64,000 bases of DNA from Rhizophagus irregularis. Taxonomy: Eukaryota > Glomeromycota > Glomeromycetes > Glomerales > Glomeraceae. The stretch's first letter is position 1, and each line of letters opens with the position of its first letter. Shown here one piece after another: positions 15,430 to 24,615 of the stretch. The translations under genes were made by a program, and so were the position numbers. The DNA is taken from contig NC_089442.1 of the NCBI RefSeq assembly GCF_026210795.1, forward strand, positions 1,798,001-1,862,000, in the 5' to 3' direction. The notes under the pieces are model-generated. The model was not told the DNA's origin. It ran no database searches and saw only the letters and a list, made by a program, of their open reading frames with translations.

Positions 15430-15580
15430 AATAAATATACACAAATAAAAATATTATAAAGTAATAAAGTAATAGGCCATTTAATAAGGGGTCTTTAAAA
15501 GTAAAAAATAAAAAAGGTTTTTGTTTGCGGTTATATTTGATTTGTTTACCATAAAAGGATGACTTTGTTATGTAATTGTG
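15430..15580. repeat. dispersed repeat, copy 2 of 2
   Basis: Imperfect match to 45-200, sharing the order ACACAAATAAAAATAT, GGCCATTTAATAAG and TTGATTTGTTTACCATAAAA. Orientation is the same as copy 1. No terminal repeats or target duplication were recognised. Confidence 0.5.
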
Positions 15581-16369
15581 TTACATTTTTATCACTTATA
15601 AGGTAAGTTAATTTAGTAATCATCAACTTTTGTTTCTTTATTAGAATATTAATGACGAAATTGAAAACCGCAGTAATAAATTACGCAGTCAGTTACGCAG
15701 TCATTGTTGTATTATTATTAAGGATCAACAATTAAATTTTACAATATAATTGTTTACTCCTACTCCTTTTAATTGAAAATTTACATTGTGACGCCATTCA
15801 AATAACTTACAAAAGCAAATATTATTAATTGTATTAATTTGGAAATATTCATCAAAATTTACTATAAATCTAATCTTTCTTTTGTTTCCAAATAAAGAAT
15901 ATTAATATTCTCCTTATGATTAATTTTCATTATAAATAAAGGTTAATTCTCCCTTTCTCAAAAATATTAATTTTCAAAAAAGTTAAAAATCTATTACTAT
16001 CTAAAGACAAATTATTTAAACATGTTAATTAAAGATTCACTCTATACGAAAAAAATCGTGAAATCTTTTCATATTTATAATAACAATAATAGTGCTACTC
16101 TTTACGATTTAAAAAAAAGACATGTAGAAGAAAGAGTAGAAAAAGAAGAAAATCTTTTAAATTAAAGAAAAAGTTATAAATTTATAAATTTAAAATATTT
16201 AAAATATTTAAAATATTTGATAGGACATCAGACATCAGACATCTCCTCTCTCAACGTCTGGTGTCCTTACAAAGGATAATCTTTATAAATTATTATGTTA
16301 AAGAAACTCTAGAAATTCACTTTAAACAAATATTATCTTGTCACTTATTAAAGTTCCTAATCTTAGTTT

Positions 16370-16442
16370 ATGTTAGTTTATTTGTAGTTTATGTTAGTTT
16401 GTTTGCAGTTTACGTTAGTTTATTTGTAGTTTATGTTAGTTA
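16370..16442 (+). repeat. short tandem repeat (about 24 bases)
   Basis: Three to four imperfect units of TTTATTTGTAGTTTATGTTAG occur in a row, with variants TTTGTTTGCAGTTTACGTTAG. They are translated in one frame as repeated FVVYVSL, which explains the fortuitous open frame there. Confidence 0.65.
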
Positions 16443-16921
16443 ATTTTTATTCCTTACACTATTTCTTACACATTCTTCTTATTCGATCTTAATAAAATTT
16501 ATCCGTCAGGAATTTTTTTTTCTAAAAAAAAAATATTTTTAATTTGTTAATGGTTTTTTATTTGAAACTTGCTCGTGTGACTACAATATCGTGCATTTTA
16601 ACTTAATAATATTTACAGTTAATCCAAGTGACCTTAAAAGTTATAATAACGAATCTTGACTTTTAACGAATCCAATAATAAAACACGGCCAATTCTTTCC
16701 AACGCGTTATTCTACTAAATTAGCAATCCCAATATAACTTTTATCATTTAAAACATACTGTATAAGCGCAACTGGAACGTATTTATTAACGAAACGATTA
16801 TGCGTAAAAAAGAAAAAGAAAAAATCTTTTTTTTTTTTTATTGAAAAAAATTACAATCTATTACATACGCATATAAACGTATATTTAACCCATCCCAAAC
16901 CGTGAAATTTAAAAAAAAAGT

Positions 16922-18482
16922 TTATAATTTTAAAAGGTAAATTTCATAGACTACAGTGATTAAAAGTAAACATATTTGATAGAACGTGATTGACGATAAC
17001 GAATATAACGAATTTCCTAATGAATTTGATTCAGTGAAAGGTGGAAGTGGAGGGGGAATTGTTGGTTTATAATCTGCAATGGGCTTATCAATGGTAGAAT
17101 ATCTATTAAAAAAATAATTGATTAAATGAGTAAATAAACCAAAAAATCATGAGTACCACCAAAAAAAATCAAAATAACGTATTATTTAACTTACCCTATA
17201 GTTTCAAATACTCTCATTAATTTTGGACCAATAGATCCATATAAAATACTATCTGTACTATTTGTAGAATTATCATAATTTCCCCCATTAATAATTTCAT
17301 TTTGAAGAATTTCACCAAAAGGTAATCGATATCTCATTAAAAAATCACTCGTATTATAATATAATATATCATCAACAAATTTTAGATTAACATCATCATT
17401 AAAAGGTGATATATTTGTTAATAATACCAAAATATCTTTATAATCTATATCATTCCAAGAAAAAAATCCAATCGTACTATTTGTTGTTGATAATTCATAC
17501 ATTTCTTTTGCAATATTATATTGTGTTGATGTTTTAAATTCTTTCTCTAAATTTCTGATTCTACCTTTAATATTTTTTGTTTCAAAGAATTTATTTAAAT
17601 CCCTTGTTTTATCTGTTAACATTTCACCTGTATATAAATTCATTAAATATTTATCAAATATATATTCTCTAAATCCAATCCATTTTTTATGCACTTTTCT
17701 ACCCTTAATGCTACATTCTCCATTTCCATCATCACAAAGAGGTCTAGGAACTATAATTGTTTGATCTTTAAACCACGTTCCCCATGATGAATGAAATCCT
17801 AACGCTCGAACTATTTCACGTAATGCTAATTGTAAAAAATCTAAGTTTTGTGTAGAATTATAGATTGGTAAAGGATCTCCTTGAAACCAATAATTCGATC
17901 GTATAGGAAACCTAACTTTAATATCTACATCATCATATTCTGGAAGATTTGTATAAAATTGTTTCGCTAAAGGTTGTTGATAATATCTTTCAACTCCTTT
18001 TTCATCTGCCAATAAAACCATTGATCCGGGTCTTGCATTTCCTTTTTTTTTTAAAAAAAATAATAATAAAATTGGTTAATACTTTTTTTTTAACGTAAAA
18101 AATTTTTTATAAAATTTTTTAAAATTTTCTAACGAACGAAATAAATTTTACCTATAAGATTAATATCTTCTACACAATCAATTTCTCCAAGCATACAATC
18201 TTGTTCAACTGTTACATTTACCAATAAAGGTTCTTTAAATAATATTACTGATGAAAGTAATGTTCCGATTGTATTAAATGATTTTATTATTTTACCACAA
18301 TAAATTGTATCATTTGATACACATGTTACTGCGAATATCATTTTATTATCTCCTCTTTTAATAAGCTGATCATTTTTTTTTTCAATATTTGTTATCGGAT
18401 ATTTAACGCATTGTATCGTTGATATTTGTAAATTTATAATGATAATTATTATTACTATAATATTTATAAAACTTATTTTCAT
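16922..18482 (-). CDS. secreted protein with degenerate HExxH metallopeptidase-like motif
   Basis: Three exons (18482-18152, 18041-17195, 17102-16922) give 452 residues. The introns join phase 1 and phase 2 cleanly, reading INLIG-NARPGS and FETIG-YSTIDKP. The N-terminus is a clear signal peptide: MKIS, a long isoleucine-rich core, then C25. Residues 90-140 look like a protease-associated-type segment. At 185-196 the sequence REIVRALGFHSSW fits the family pattern HExxHGLGFxSxW, but both zinc-ligand histidines are arginine. This suggests a catalytically dead paralog of a secreted fungal metallopeptidase-like family. N-glycosylation sequons are frequent (NST, NTS, NSTNST). The C-terminus is proline-rich (PTIPPPLPPF) and ends in a hydrophobic stretch that may be a membrane anchor or GPI signal. 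Function is inferred. Confidence 0.78.
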
Positions 18483-19348
18483 ATTTAATTAAAAAGAAAA
18501 AAAAGAATAAAATAAAATAAATATATTTCGTTTCAGAAAAAAATATATAATGATTTTTCAGAAAAAAAAAATTATGATATTTAAAAATAAAAGAAAAAAA
18601 GAAAAAAGAAAAAAAAATATCAATCGAAAGAAAAAAAGAAATTCGGAATTTTCGGAGTAAACAGTTTTTATCTAAAATAAAACAATGAATTAACCAAATA
18701 AAACTTGGTGCATAATTGTTAATTTTATAACTATAGTCGTGTAACCTTAACGGGCTATAAGACTATAAATACTTTCAACCCTAAATATTTTTTTTTAGAA
18801 TTTTCTATTGGATTTTTCCTTATACAGAATATCCAATTTTTTGTATAAAAAAAATTTTTTTAATAGTAAAAAAAAATAATGGGACATGTTCGTTAAAAAC
18901 CGTACTCTGCAGTAAGCATGTCCGAAATTTTCCTGTATCACGGGTATCCTGCAAATTTCAAGGGTATATTACTATTACATGGGTGGATACTATACTAGTT
19001 ATTTTTTAACGGATTGGCGTTAATTAAGTCAATATGAGGTAAATCATGTATTAATTTAAAATCGATCTAATGTAAAAAAGTTTATTTAAAAAAAAAATGA
19101 TGTAGACACTCTCTGCATTTACCAAAAAAAGAAAAAAATTAATAGTGAATCCGATAAAAGATAAATGACAAACTTTAAGTTGATCTAGTTGATCTGTAAA
19201 TGAGTAAAGAATTTATGACCAAAAAATTTTTCGCCCTTACGGAATATATTTTGTCTTTCGCTGATGATTTACTTACTAGAAACGCTCTCCGCCGATGATT
19301 TAAACGCAACGGCATTTTTTCCTTTTTTTGTGTATCGTACAAGCTGAA

Positions 19349-19440
19349 GTTGAGTGGAGTACGGTAACATTTGGCGAGGTAAGACGAATAGTTGTGGAGT
19401 CCGGTGGAGATGTTGAGTGGTGTACGGTGACATTTAGCGG
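19349..19440. repeat. direct repeat, two copies 63 bases apart
   Basis: A segment GTTGAGTGGAGTACGGTAAC followed by ATTTGGCG at 19349 is repeated at 19412 as GTTGAGTGGTGTACGGTGAC followed by ATTTAGCG. The second copy is also part of the left arm of an inverted repeat. Confidence 0.7.
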
Positions 19441-19595
19441 TGTGTAACATAATAGATGTGAAGCGTACTCAGGTGATGAATAGTATCTCGGCCCACTCTG
19501 AATCACGTGTTTAGCCCGTCGTGTTATTTATCACTTGAGTAAACTGTCACATAGGGGACCGTACTCCACTCATCATCTCCACCGGACTCCACAAC
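19391..19595. repeat. 38-bp inverted repeat, 129-base spacer
   Basis: Arm 19391-19428 (begins GTTGTGGAGTCCGGTGGAGA) pairs with arm 19558-19595 (ends TCTCCACCGGACTCCACAAC). By eye 36 of 38 positions match. It lies 150-350 bases upstream of the BTB gene start, so it could be a small foldback element or part of the promoter. Confidence 0.8.
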
Positions 19596-19744
19596 TTTCC
19601 GTATCACTCGCTGATCCGGGTATTAATTACACAAAGCTCTCAAATTAGAATATAAATTCTCAATTAGTTTATTATTTCTCACAAAATACTTTTTTTTTTT
19701 TTATAAAAAAATTTATATATATATATAATTAGAATCCTTCTAAA

Positions 19745-21273
19745 ATGTCTTTTGAATTTTATCCTGGATTATCACAGAATTTTTCTCAATTACTTGAGGA
19801 TACAGATGAACATAATGTTATTATTAAAGTTGGAGAAGGTTCAAATACAAAAGAATTTCGTGCTCATTCTATTATATTGAAAGCTCGTTCTATTTATTTT
19901 AAAAAAGCTCTTTCACAGGATTGGGTTACTAAAGAAAATAACATGATTAATTTTACTAAACAGAATATTTCTCCTATTGTGTTTGAGATGATTATTAGGT
20001 AATTATTTCTTGTATTTCCGTCTACTGCTTTGCCGTCAAATGGCATTTTTTTTTTACTTTTAGAATAATTAAATTTTATAATTTTTTTTTTAGATATATA
20101 TATACTGGTATTCTTGATTTAAAAGACAAAGATGTTTCAGATATTTTAGATCTTCTTGTGGCATCTGATGAATTATTTATTGAGGAATTGGTTACTTTTA
20201 TACAAAAGTACTTGATTGAAAGTCAGACTGAGTGGGTAAGACAAAATAGTTTCAAAATTTTCCGTAAGGTGATTAAATTAGAAAGTTGTAAACAACTTCA
20301 AGAAGGTTGTTATGAAATTATTTATGAATATCCTGAACCTTTTTTAAATTCCCCTGAATTTCCAAGATTGGAAAAAAATATTCTTCTTAATTTAGTTAAG
20401 CAAGATAATTTAATCATTGAAGAAATTGAATTATGGAATTATCTTATTAAGTGGGGAATTGCTCAAACTTATGAATTAGATGATAAAAATATAAATGATT
20501 TAAATAAATGGAACAAAGAAGATTTCTTAGCTTTGAAGAAAACTTTAGAACCATTTATCTCGCATGTCAGATTTTTCGATATTTCTCCAAAAGATTTTCA
20601 TAATATTATCTTTCCTTTTAAAAAAGTGTTACCTGAAACACTTCGTAAAGAATTATTGTCTTTCTATATGACCGAGACTTTACCTGAAAATGTATTACTT
20701 CCTCGTAATGGAATTATTACTATTGATTCAGTTATTATTAGACCAAAACATGCCGCCATTCTTTCTAACTGGACTCAAAGAAATGAAGCTACTGCAAGAA
20801 TTCCAAAGAATAAATTTAATTTTAACCTTATTTACCGTGGGAGTAGAGATGGTTTTGATAAAGACATCATGCGTAGTAAATGTAATGGACAAAGAGCAAC
20901 TATTTTAGTTATCAAAATTAAAGAAAATGGAATTATAATTGGTGGTTATAACCCGTTAAGTTGGGGTTATTTTGACCATGTCAGATCTTTGAATTTATCA
21001 AATGCTTGGAAAAAAACTACGGAAAGTTTCATTTTTTCTTTAGGTAATAAGAAAGATTTTAAAAAAGTTATTAGTCGAGTTGTCAATAGCGATTGTGCAA
21101 TGTTTGATAGTAGTAATTATACAAATGTTGCTTTAAATTTCGGTAATAGCGATTTAGTGATTAATGGAACAAATGGTTCTTGCAATAGAAAATATTACGA
21201 AAGTAACATTTTGGATACAAATAAATTTTTAATTGAAGAAATGGAAATTTTTAAATTTTATCAAAGCGAGTGA
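19745..21273 (+). CDS. BTB-BACK-TLDc domain protein 1
   Basis: Two exons (19745-19998 and 20094-21273) give 477 residues. The donor AG-GTAATT and a TTTTTTTAG acceptor restore IIRYIYTGILDL, the conserved end of the BTB fold. Domains are BTB (about 20-125, DEHNVIIKVG...FRAHSIILKARSIYFKKAL), BACK-like helices (about 125-240, DILDLLVASDELFIEELV...EEIELWNYLIKWG) and a C-terminal TLDc domain (about 295-475, SVIIRPKHAAILSNW...FNLIYRGSRDGF...IIIGGYNPLSWG...SFIFSLG). BTB-BACK proteins usually serve as substrate adaptors of CUL3 ubiquitin ligases, and TLDc domains are linked to oxidative-stress responses and V-ATPase binding; both roles are family knowledge only. It is a close paralog of the gene at 29968, with duplicated downstream flank. 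Confidence 0.92.
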
Positions 21274-22745
21274 CTTAATAGTAATAATAATTACATAATT
21301 ATTTGTTTCTTCGTTATATTATTTTATATTTTATCCTTATAGTATTCAAAGTGTATGACATATTTAATACGAAGATTTTAATTATTATTACTTAATTTCA
21401 AATATTATTTAAATAAATGCGAAATATTATTTAAGATTTTGTGTTATTTTTTAAAATTTTACAATGAAGATATAGAAGATATAGATATATCAATTGTTTT
21501 AGTCAGGGTCTAGTCGTACATTATCAACAATTCGTGAATTTACCTGTTCACTAAAAGAAGCATACGGTCAACTAACCAAAACTATATTCGGTATCATATA
21601 GTAAAAATTTACTGACTGATGAATTTTTTTTAACGAAATTGATATTGAGATGATTTAATCTTTGAGCATCATCAGATAATTATTGAACTGTAATTATGAA
21701 TTTATTTCGTTGCCTGTCCACGTCGTTCACATATTGTCATTTCTCCGCTTTTAACTTTTAAGGCTTTGCGTTTCACGTTCTTTTTTCAATTGACGAGCAC
21801 GTCAAAACTTCTTCCGTTAAAAAATCTGAAATTAATGAAAAATTTGATAATTTTTATTTATAAAACTAACATTCAAATAATATAAAGATTTTAAATGAAT
21901 ACACAATGCAATAATCTAAAATTCAAACATCAATATAAATTTATTTTATTTTATTTTTTATAAAAATTATAGTAAAATATTAATATATTTTAAAGTTTTT
22001 TTATATATAACTAATAATTAATTTAATTAATTTGAAAAAACAAATAAAAAAATTGAAATATCTAAATCAAATATTCGAATCTTGTAACATATTTGAAATT
22101 CTAGAATATTTAACTTCATCTGATTTATATTCGATTATCCCAATTTGGATTTAATGTTAAATATGACGCAAATATTTATGGCAAGCGGACTTTGAATGGA
22201 TTGCCAACTTGCTATAAATATTCGAGCTAATGTTGTGGGCAAAACTTATTTTGTGATTGACGAAACTTTCCGTCTTTTAGGGTTAAATTCTGAAACTTCG
22301 CCCAAACCTCCGAAACTTTTGTGACCTCTGATACTTTAAGTCTGAATAATCACTCACTTATAGTGTCAACATATGCCTTATTGTTTTACAGTATTTAAAA
22401 ATAAAATTCATGCCTGTTGTTTCTTTTTAAAATAGTACATTACTATAAGATTTACTTTCAAATCTTCAATAATATCATGACACTTTTTACCATATAATGG
22501 TCTATCATGCGATCATGCGCGCGCATTACAAAACAACCAATATAACCAATCTATGTTTCATCACGGAAAAGAAACTAGTTCCGTCCATCCTCAGAAGTTT
22601 CGCCCATCAATAGATTTCTGTTTCGTCCGCAACATTAGCTATAGTCGCATTTACAACTTGCAAGGTAAGTATAATTTCTTTTTGTATGGTAAATTAATTT
22701 TTTCTTAGCAATTAATTAAGGGCTTTCTTATCTCGTTTTTTAGGG

Positions 22746-22886
22746 TGCATGAAACATCCTGCTTCAACAACACATTATTAATCGACGGATGAAGAATAAC
22801 TTGCTGCAAAGGTAAATAAAGATCTTTGTTGTCTACGAACATATCGACGTTTGAAAAAATTAAAGAAATCGAATAATATTCTTGAG
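22746..22886 (+). pseudogene. relic of MET17 last exon (copy 1)
   Basis: CATCCTGCTTCAACAACACAT, ACGGATGAAGAATAAC, GTAAATAAAGAT, GAACATATCGA and TTTGAAAAAATTAAAGAAATC occur in the same order as in exon 7 of the sulfhydrylase at 12562-12760, with indels and stops. The terminal FEKIKEI-stop is still readable. No upstream exons were seen. It is on the plus strand, downstream of BTB gene 1. Confidence 0.8.
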
Positions 22887-23204
22887 TTTTATTCACGTAA
22901 TTTTATTTCATATAGTATCAACAATTTTATATCTAGATTAAAAGAATGTGATTGTTATTTTTTTTTTACTGGAGAATGTGAGCCAAAAAAATGAATTCAT
23001 TATTTTATAATAAATTTAAAAATAACTTTGATGAGTAAAGATAACTTTTTGAATCATCATATACACATCATGCAAATGTTTTTCAAATGAAACTAATACT
23101 TTTTACGACGTAGTACCTTTAGAGAATATTAGAACACGCAGAGTTCTAATGTAAAGATAAAACGCTAAATTACTTCATTAGGAAATGATTGCTCTCGCAT
23201 AATT

Positions 23205-23456
23205 GTCCGGAGCGAAGCGAAGGACTATATATGTCTACGCACTATGATGATCTATGGAAATAACGTGTAAATTTTCAATCACGTGAGTTTCTCTGTCCAG
23301 GAATTCCAAGGCGTTATGCTGCTAATCAGCAGAAATTTACCGGAATTCCAAGTCGTTATGCTGCTAATCAGCAGAAAATTACCGGAATTCCAAGGCGTTA
23401 TGCTGCTAATTAGTAGAATATCGCTACATCTTTATTTATTATACCTCGCTCCGGAC
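23205..23456 (+). mobile_element. MITE-like element with 11-bp TIR (copy 1)
   Basis: It starts GTCCGGAGCGA and ends TCGCTCCGGAC, a perfect 11-bp terminal inverted repeat, 252 bases apart. Inside are three tandem 42-base subunits beginning GAATTCCAAGGCGTTATGCT, each with the foldback CTGCTAATCAGCAG. The same 3' flank (TTACAACGGTTCCCGTTTCC then TAGT) follows both copies. No coding capacity. The outer boundary is uncertain because that flank may belong to the element. Confidence 0.7.
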
Positions 23457-23460
23457 TTAC

Positions 23461-23479
23461 AACGGTTCCCGTTTCCTAG
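23461..23479 (+). repeat. terminal hairpin followed by CTAG (copy 1)
   Basis: AACGG-TTC-CCGTT forms a perfect 5-bp hairpin, then TC and CTAG, and the next base is T. This resembles a Helitron 3' end (hairpin, CTRR, T). Identical structure at 23716-23734 and, with AC in place of TC, at 38226-38244. Confidence 0.55.
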
Positions 23480-23501
23480 TTTACCTAATTTTTGAATTTT
23501 T

Positions 23502-23711
23502 GTCCGGAGCGAAGCGAAGGACTATATATGTCTACGCACTATGATGATCTATGGAAATAACGTGTAAATTTTCAATCACGTGAGTTTCTCTGTCCAGGAA
23601 TTCCAAGGCGTTATGCTGCTAATCAGCAGAAAATTACCGGAATTCCAAGGCGTTATGCTGCTAATTAGTAGAATATCGCTACATCTTTATTTATTATACC
23701 TCGCTCCGGAC
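23502..23711 (+). mobile_element. MITE-like element with 11-bp TIR (copy 2)
   Basis: Same termini as the copy at 23205, but 210 bases long: exactly one 42-base internal subunit shorter (two instead of three). Otherwise nearly identical, including AGGACTATATATGTCTACGC near the left end. The head-to-tail arrangement suggests recent tandem duplication or nested transposition. Confidence 0.7.
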
Positions 23712-23715
23712 TTAC

Positions 23716-23734
23716 AACGGTTCCCGTTTCCTAG
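23716..23734 (+). repeat. terminal hairpin followed by CTAG (copy 2)
   Basis: Same AACGG-TTC-CCGTT hairpin, TC, CTAG and following T as at 23461. It lies just outside the right TIR of the second MITE-like element. Confidence 0.55.
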
Positions 23735-23832
23735 TAGTAATATGCGAATAGAATAATTTTATAATTAAATGCAGGTAAAGACTTATTATTATTATTATTT
23801 AATAAACTACTTTTTTTTTGTATTACGTTGAG

Positions 23833-24126
23833 TATGTCCGAATATCCGGATTGAACGGATACAGAATTCTGGATATACGGATAATCCGACGGATATCCGG
23901 ATAATATCCGTTAAGAGTAACTTGGACAAATTTTATAATGCCGGCCAAATAATTTTTTGTGGAACGGCTATCGCTAAAAATGGAAATGATCATCTTACCA
24001 AGGCGTAATCCTGGTCGGAATTGTAAATTTGGCCTGAATTAGTCTTCGTAAATAATTGGATATCCGGATAATATCCGGGTAATATCCGGATAAATCACGC
24101 AAAAATCGGATATCCCGGATATAAAC
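23833..24126. repeat. GGATATCCGGATAAT-rich palindromic repeat
   Basis: Two clusters (23833-23916 and 24056-24126) contain many copies of GGATATCC, ATCCGGATAATATCCG and CCGAATATCCGGAT. Because GGATATCC is self-complementary the clusters can pair with each other or fold locally. The middle contains GGCCAAATAATTTTTTG and GGCCTGAATTAG. It may be a foldback element; no coding capacity. Confidence 0.65.
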
Positions 24127-24528
24127 TTTCATTGTAACAAGCTTTAGAATGTCTATACTATAAAAGTATTACACACTCTAATTTGTCGTACAAAATTATT
24201 TTTTGGCCTTTATTTATATGCAAAAGGAGAAATAATTTTTCTTATTTTCCGTTTTTGTACAAATTATTGCTTCACTTTTTTCCGTTTCCTTTCTCGTTAA
24301 TTTGTACTTTCCATCAATATCTTCTATGTTGAAAGGTTTATTTTATTACGCCAAATACTTAGATATTTCCACTAGTTGATAATGTGAATTACTAAATAAG
24401 TAAAAATGACAAAGTTAAATGTAAACGGACGTACTAGTCGTACTATGGTAAATTCTTAAGATTCCATGAGAAAATCTAGAAATATTTTCCGTATCACCAA
24501 CAAAAGGCTCAAACTCCCGATAATTCAG

Positions 24529-24537
24529 ATATAAATA
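24529..24537 (+). promoter_or_regulatory. TATA-like element of kinase B
   Basis: ATATAAATA lies 79-87 bases before the ATG. The sequence from here to the start codon is nearly identical to that of kinase A and recognisable in the copies at 38484 and 62478. Confidence 0.5.
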
Positions 24538-24615
24538 AAATACGTACTTTCAAATTTTCCAAATTCATTATCTTATCGATACTTGTTTATAACAAATATT
24601 AATTAACTTAATAAA

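Larger units (their letters stand above)
14431..16921. other. intergenic region with repeats
   Basis: No gene is seen. It contains the second copy of a dispersed repeat (15430-15580) and a short tandem repeat (16370-16442). The 60-codon plus-strand frame at 16261-16443 is kept open by the latter repeat and the frame at 14320-14526 mirrors the sulfhydrylase repeat; neither is a gene. Confidence 0.6.
18483..19744. other. intergenic region with inverted repeat upstream of BTB gene 1
   Basis: 18483-19350 is AT-rich, with no gene seen. 19349-19600 is much richer in G+C and holds direct and inverted repeats listed separately. Minus-strand frames at 19175-19506 fall in those repeats and are not considered genes. 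A T-run and TATATATA stretch at 19690-19725 lies just before the BTB gene. Confidence 0.6.
21274..24615. other. intergenic region with relics and small mobile elements
   Basis: 21700-22340 resembles 31840-33540, the region downstream of the second BTB gene. A sulfhydrylase exon relic (22746-22886), two TIR elements (23205-23711) and a GGATATCC-rich repeat (23833-24126) are listed separately. 24180-24615 is the duplicated kinase upstream region. The frame at 23283-23495 lies inside the repeat elements. No intact gene is seen. Confidence 0.6.

Noticed and set aside
16261-16443. 60-codon frame with YVSLFVVYVSL repeats
   Set aside because: Translation of a short tandem DNA repeat.
19175-19506. 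Two overlapping minus-strand frames
   Set aside because: They lie in direct and inverted repeats and disagree with each other in frame; no domain.
23283-23495. 70-codon frame with repeated EFQGVMLLISR
   Set aside because: Reading of the 42-base subunits inside the MITE-like element.
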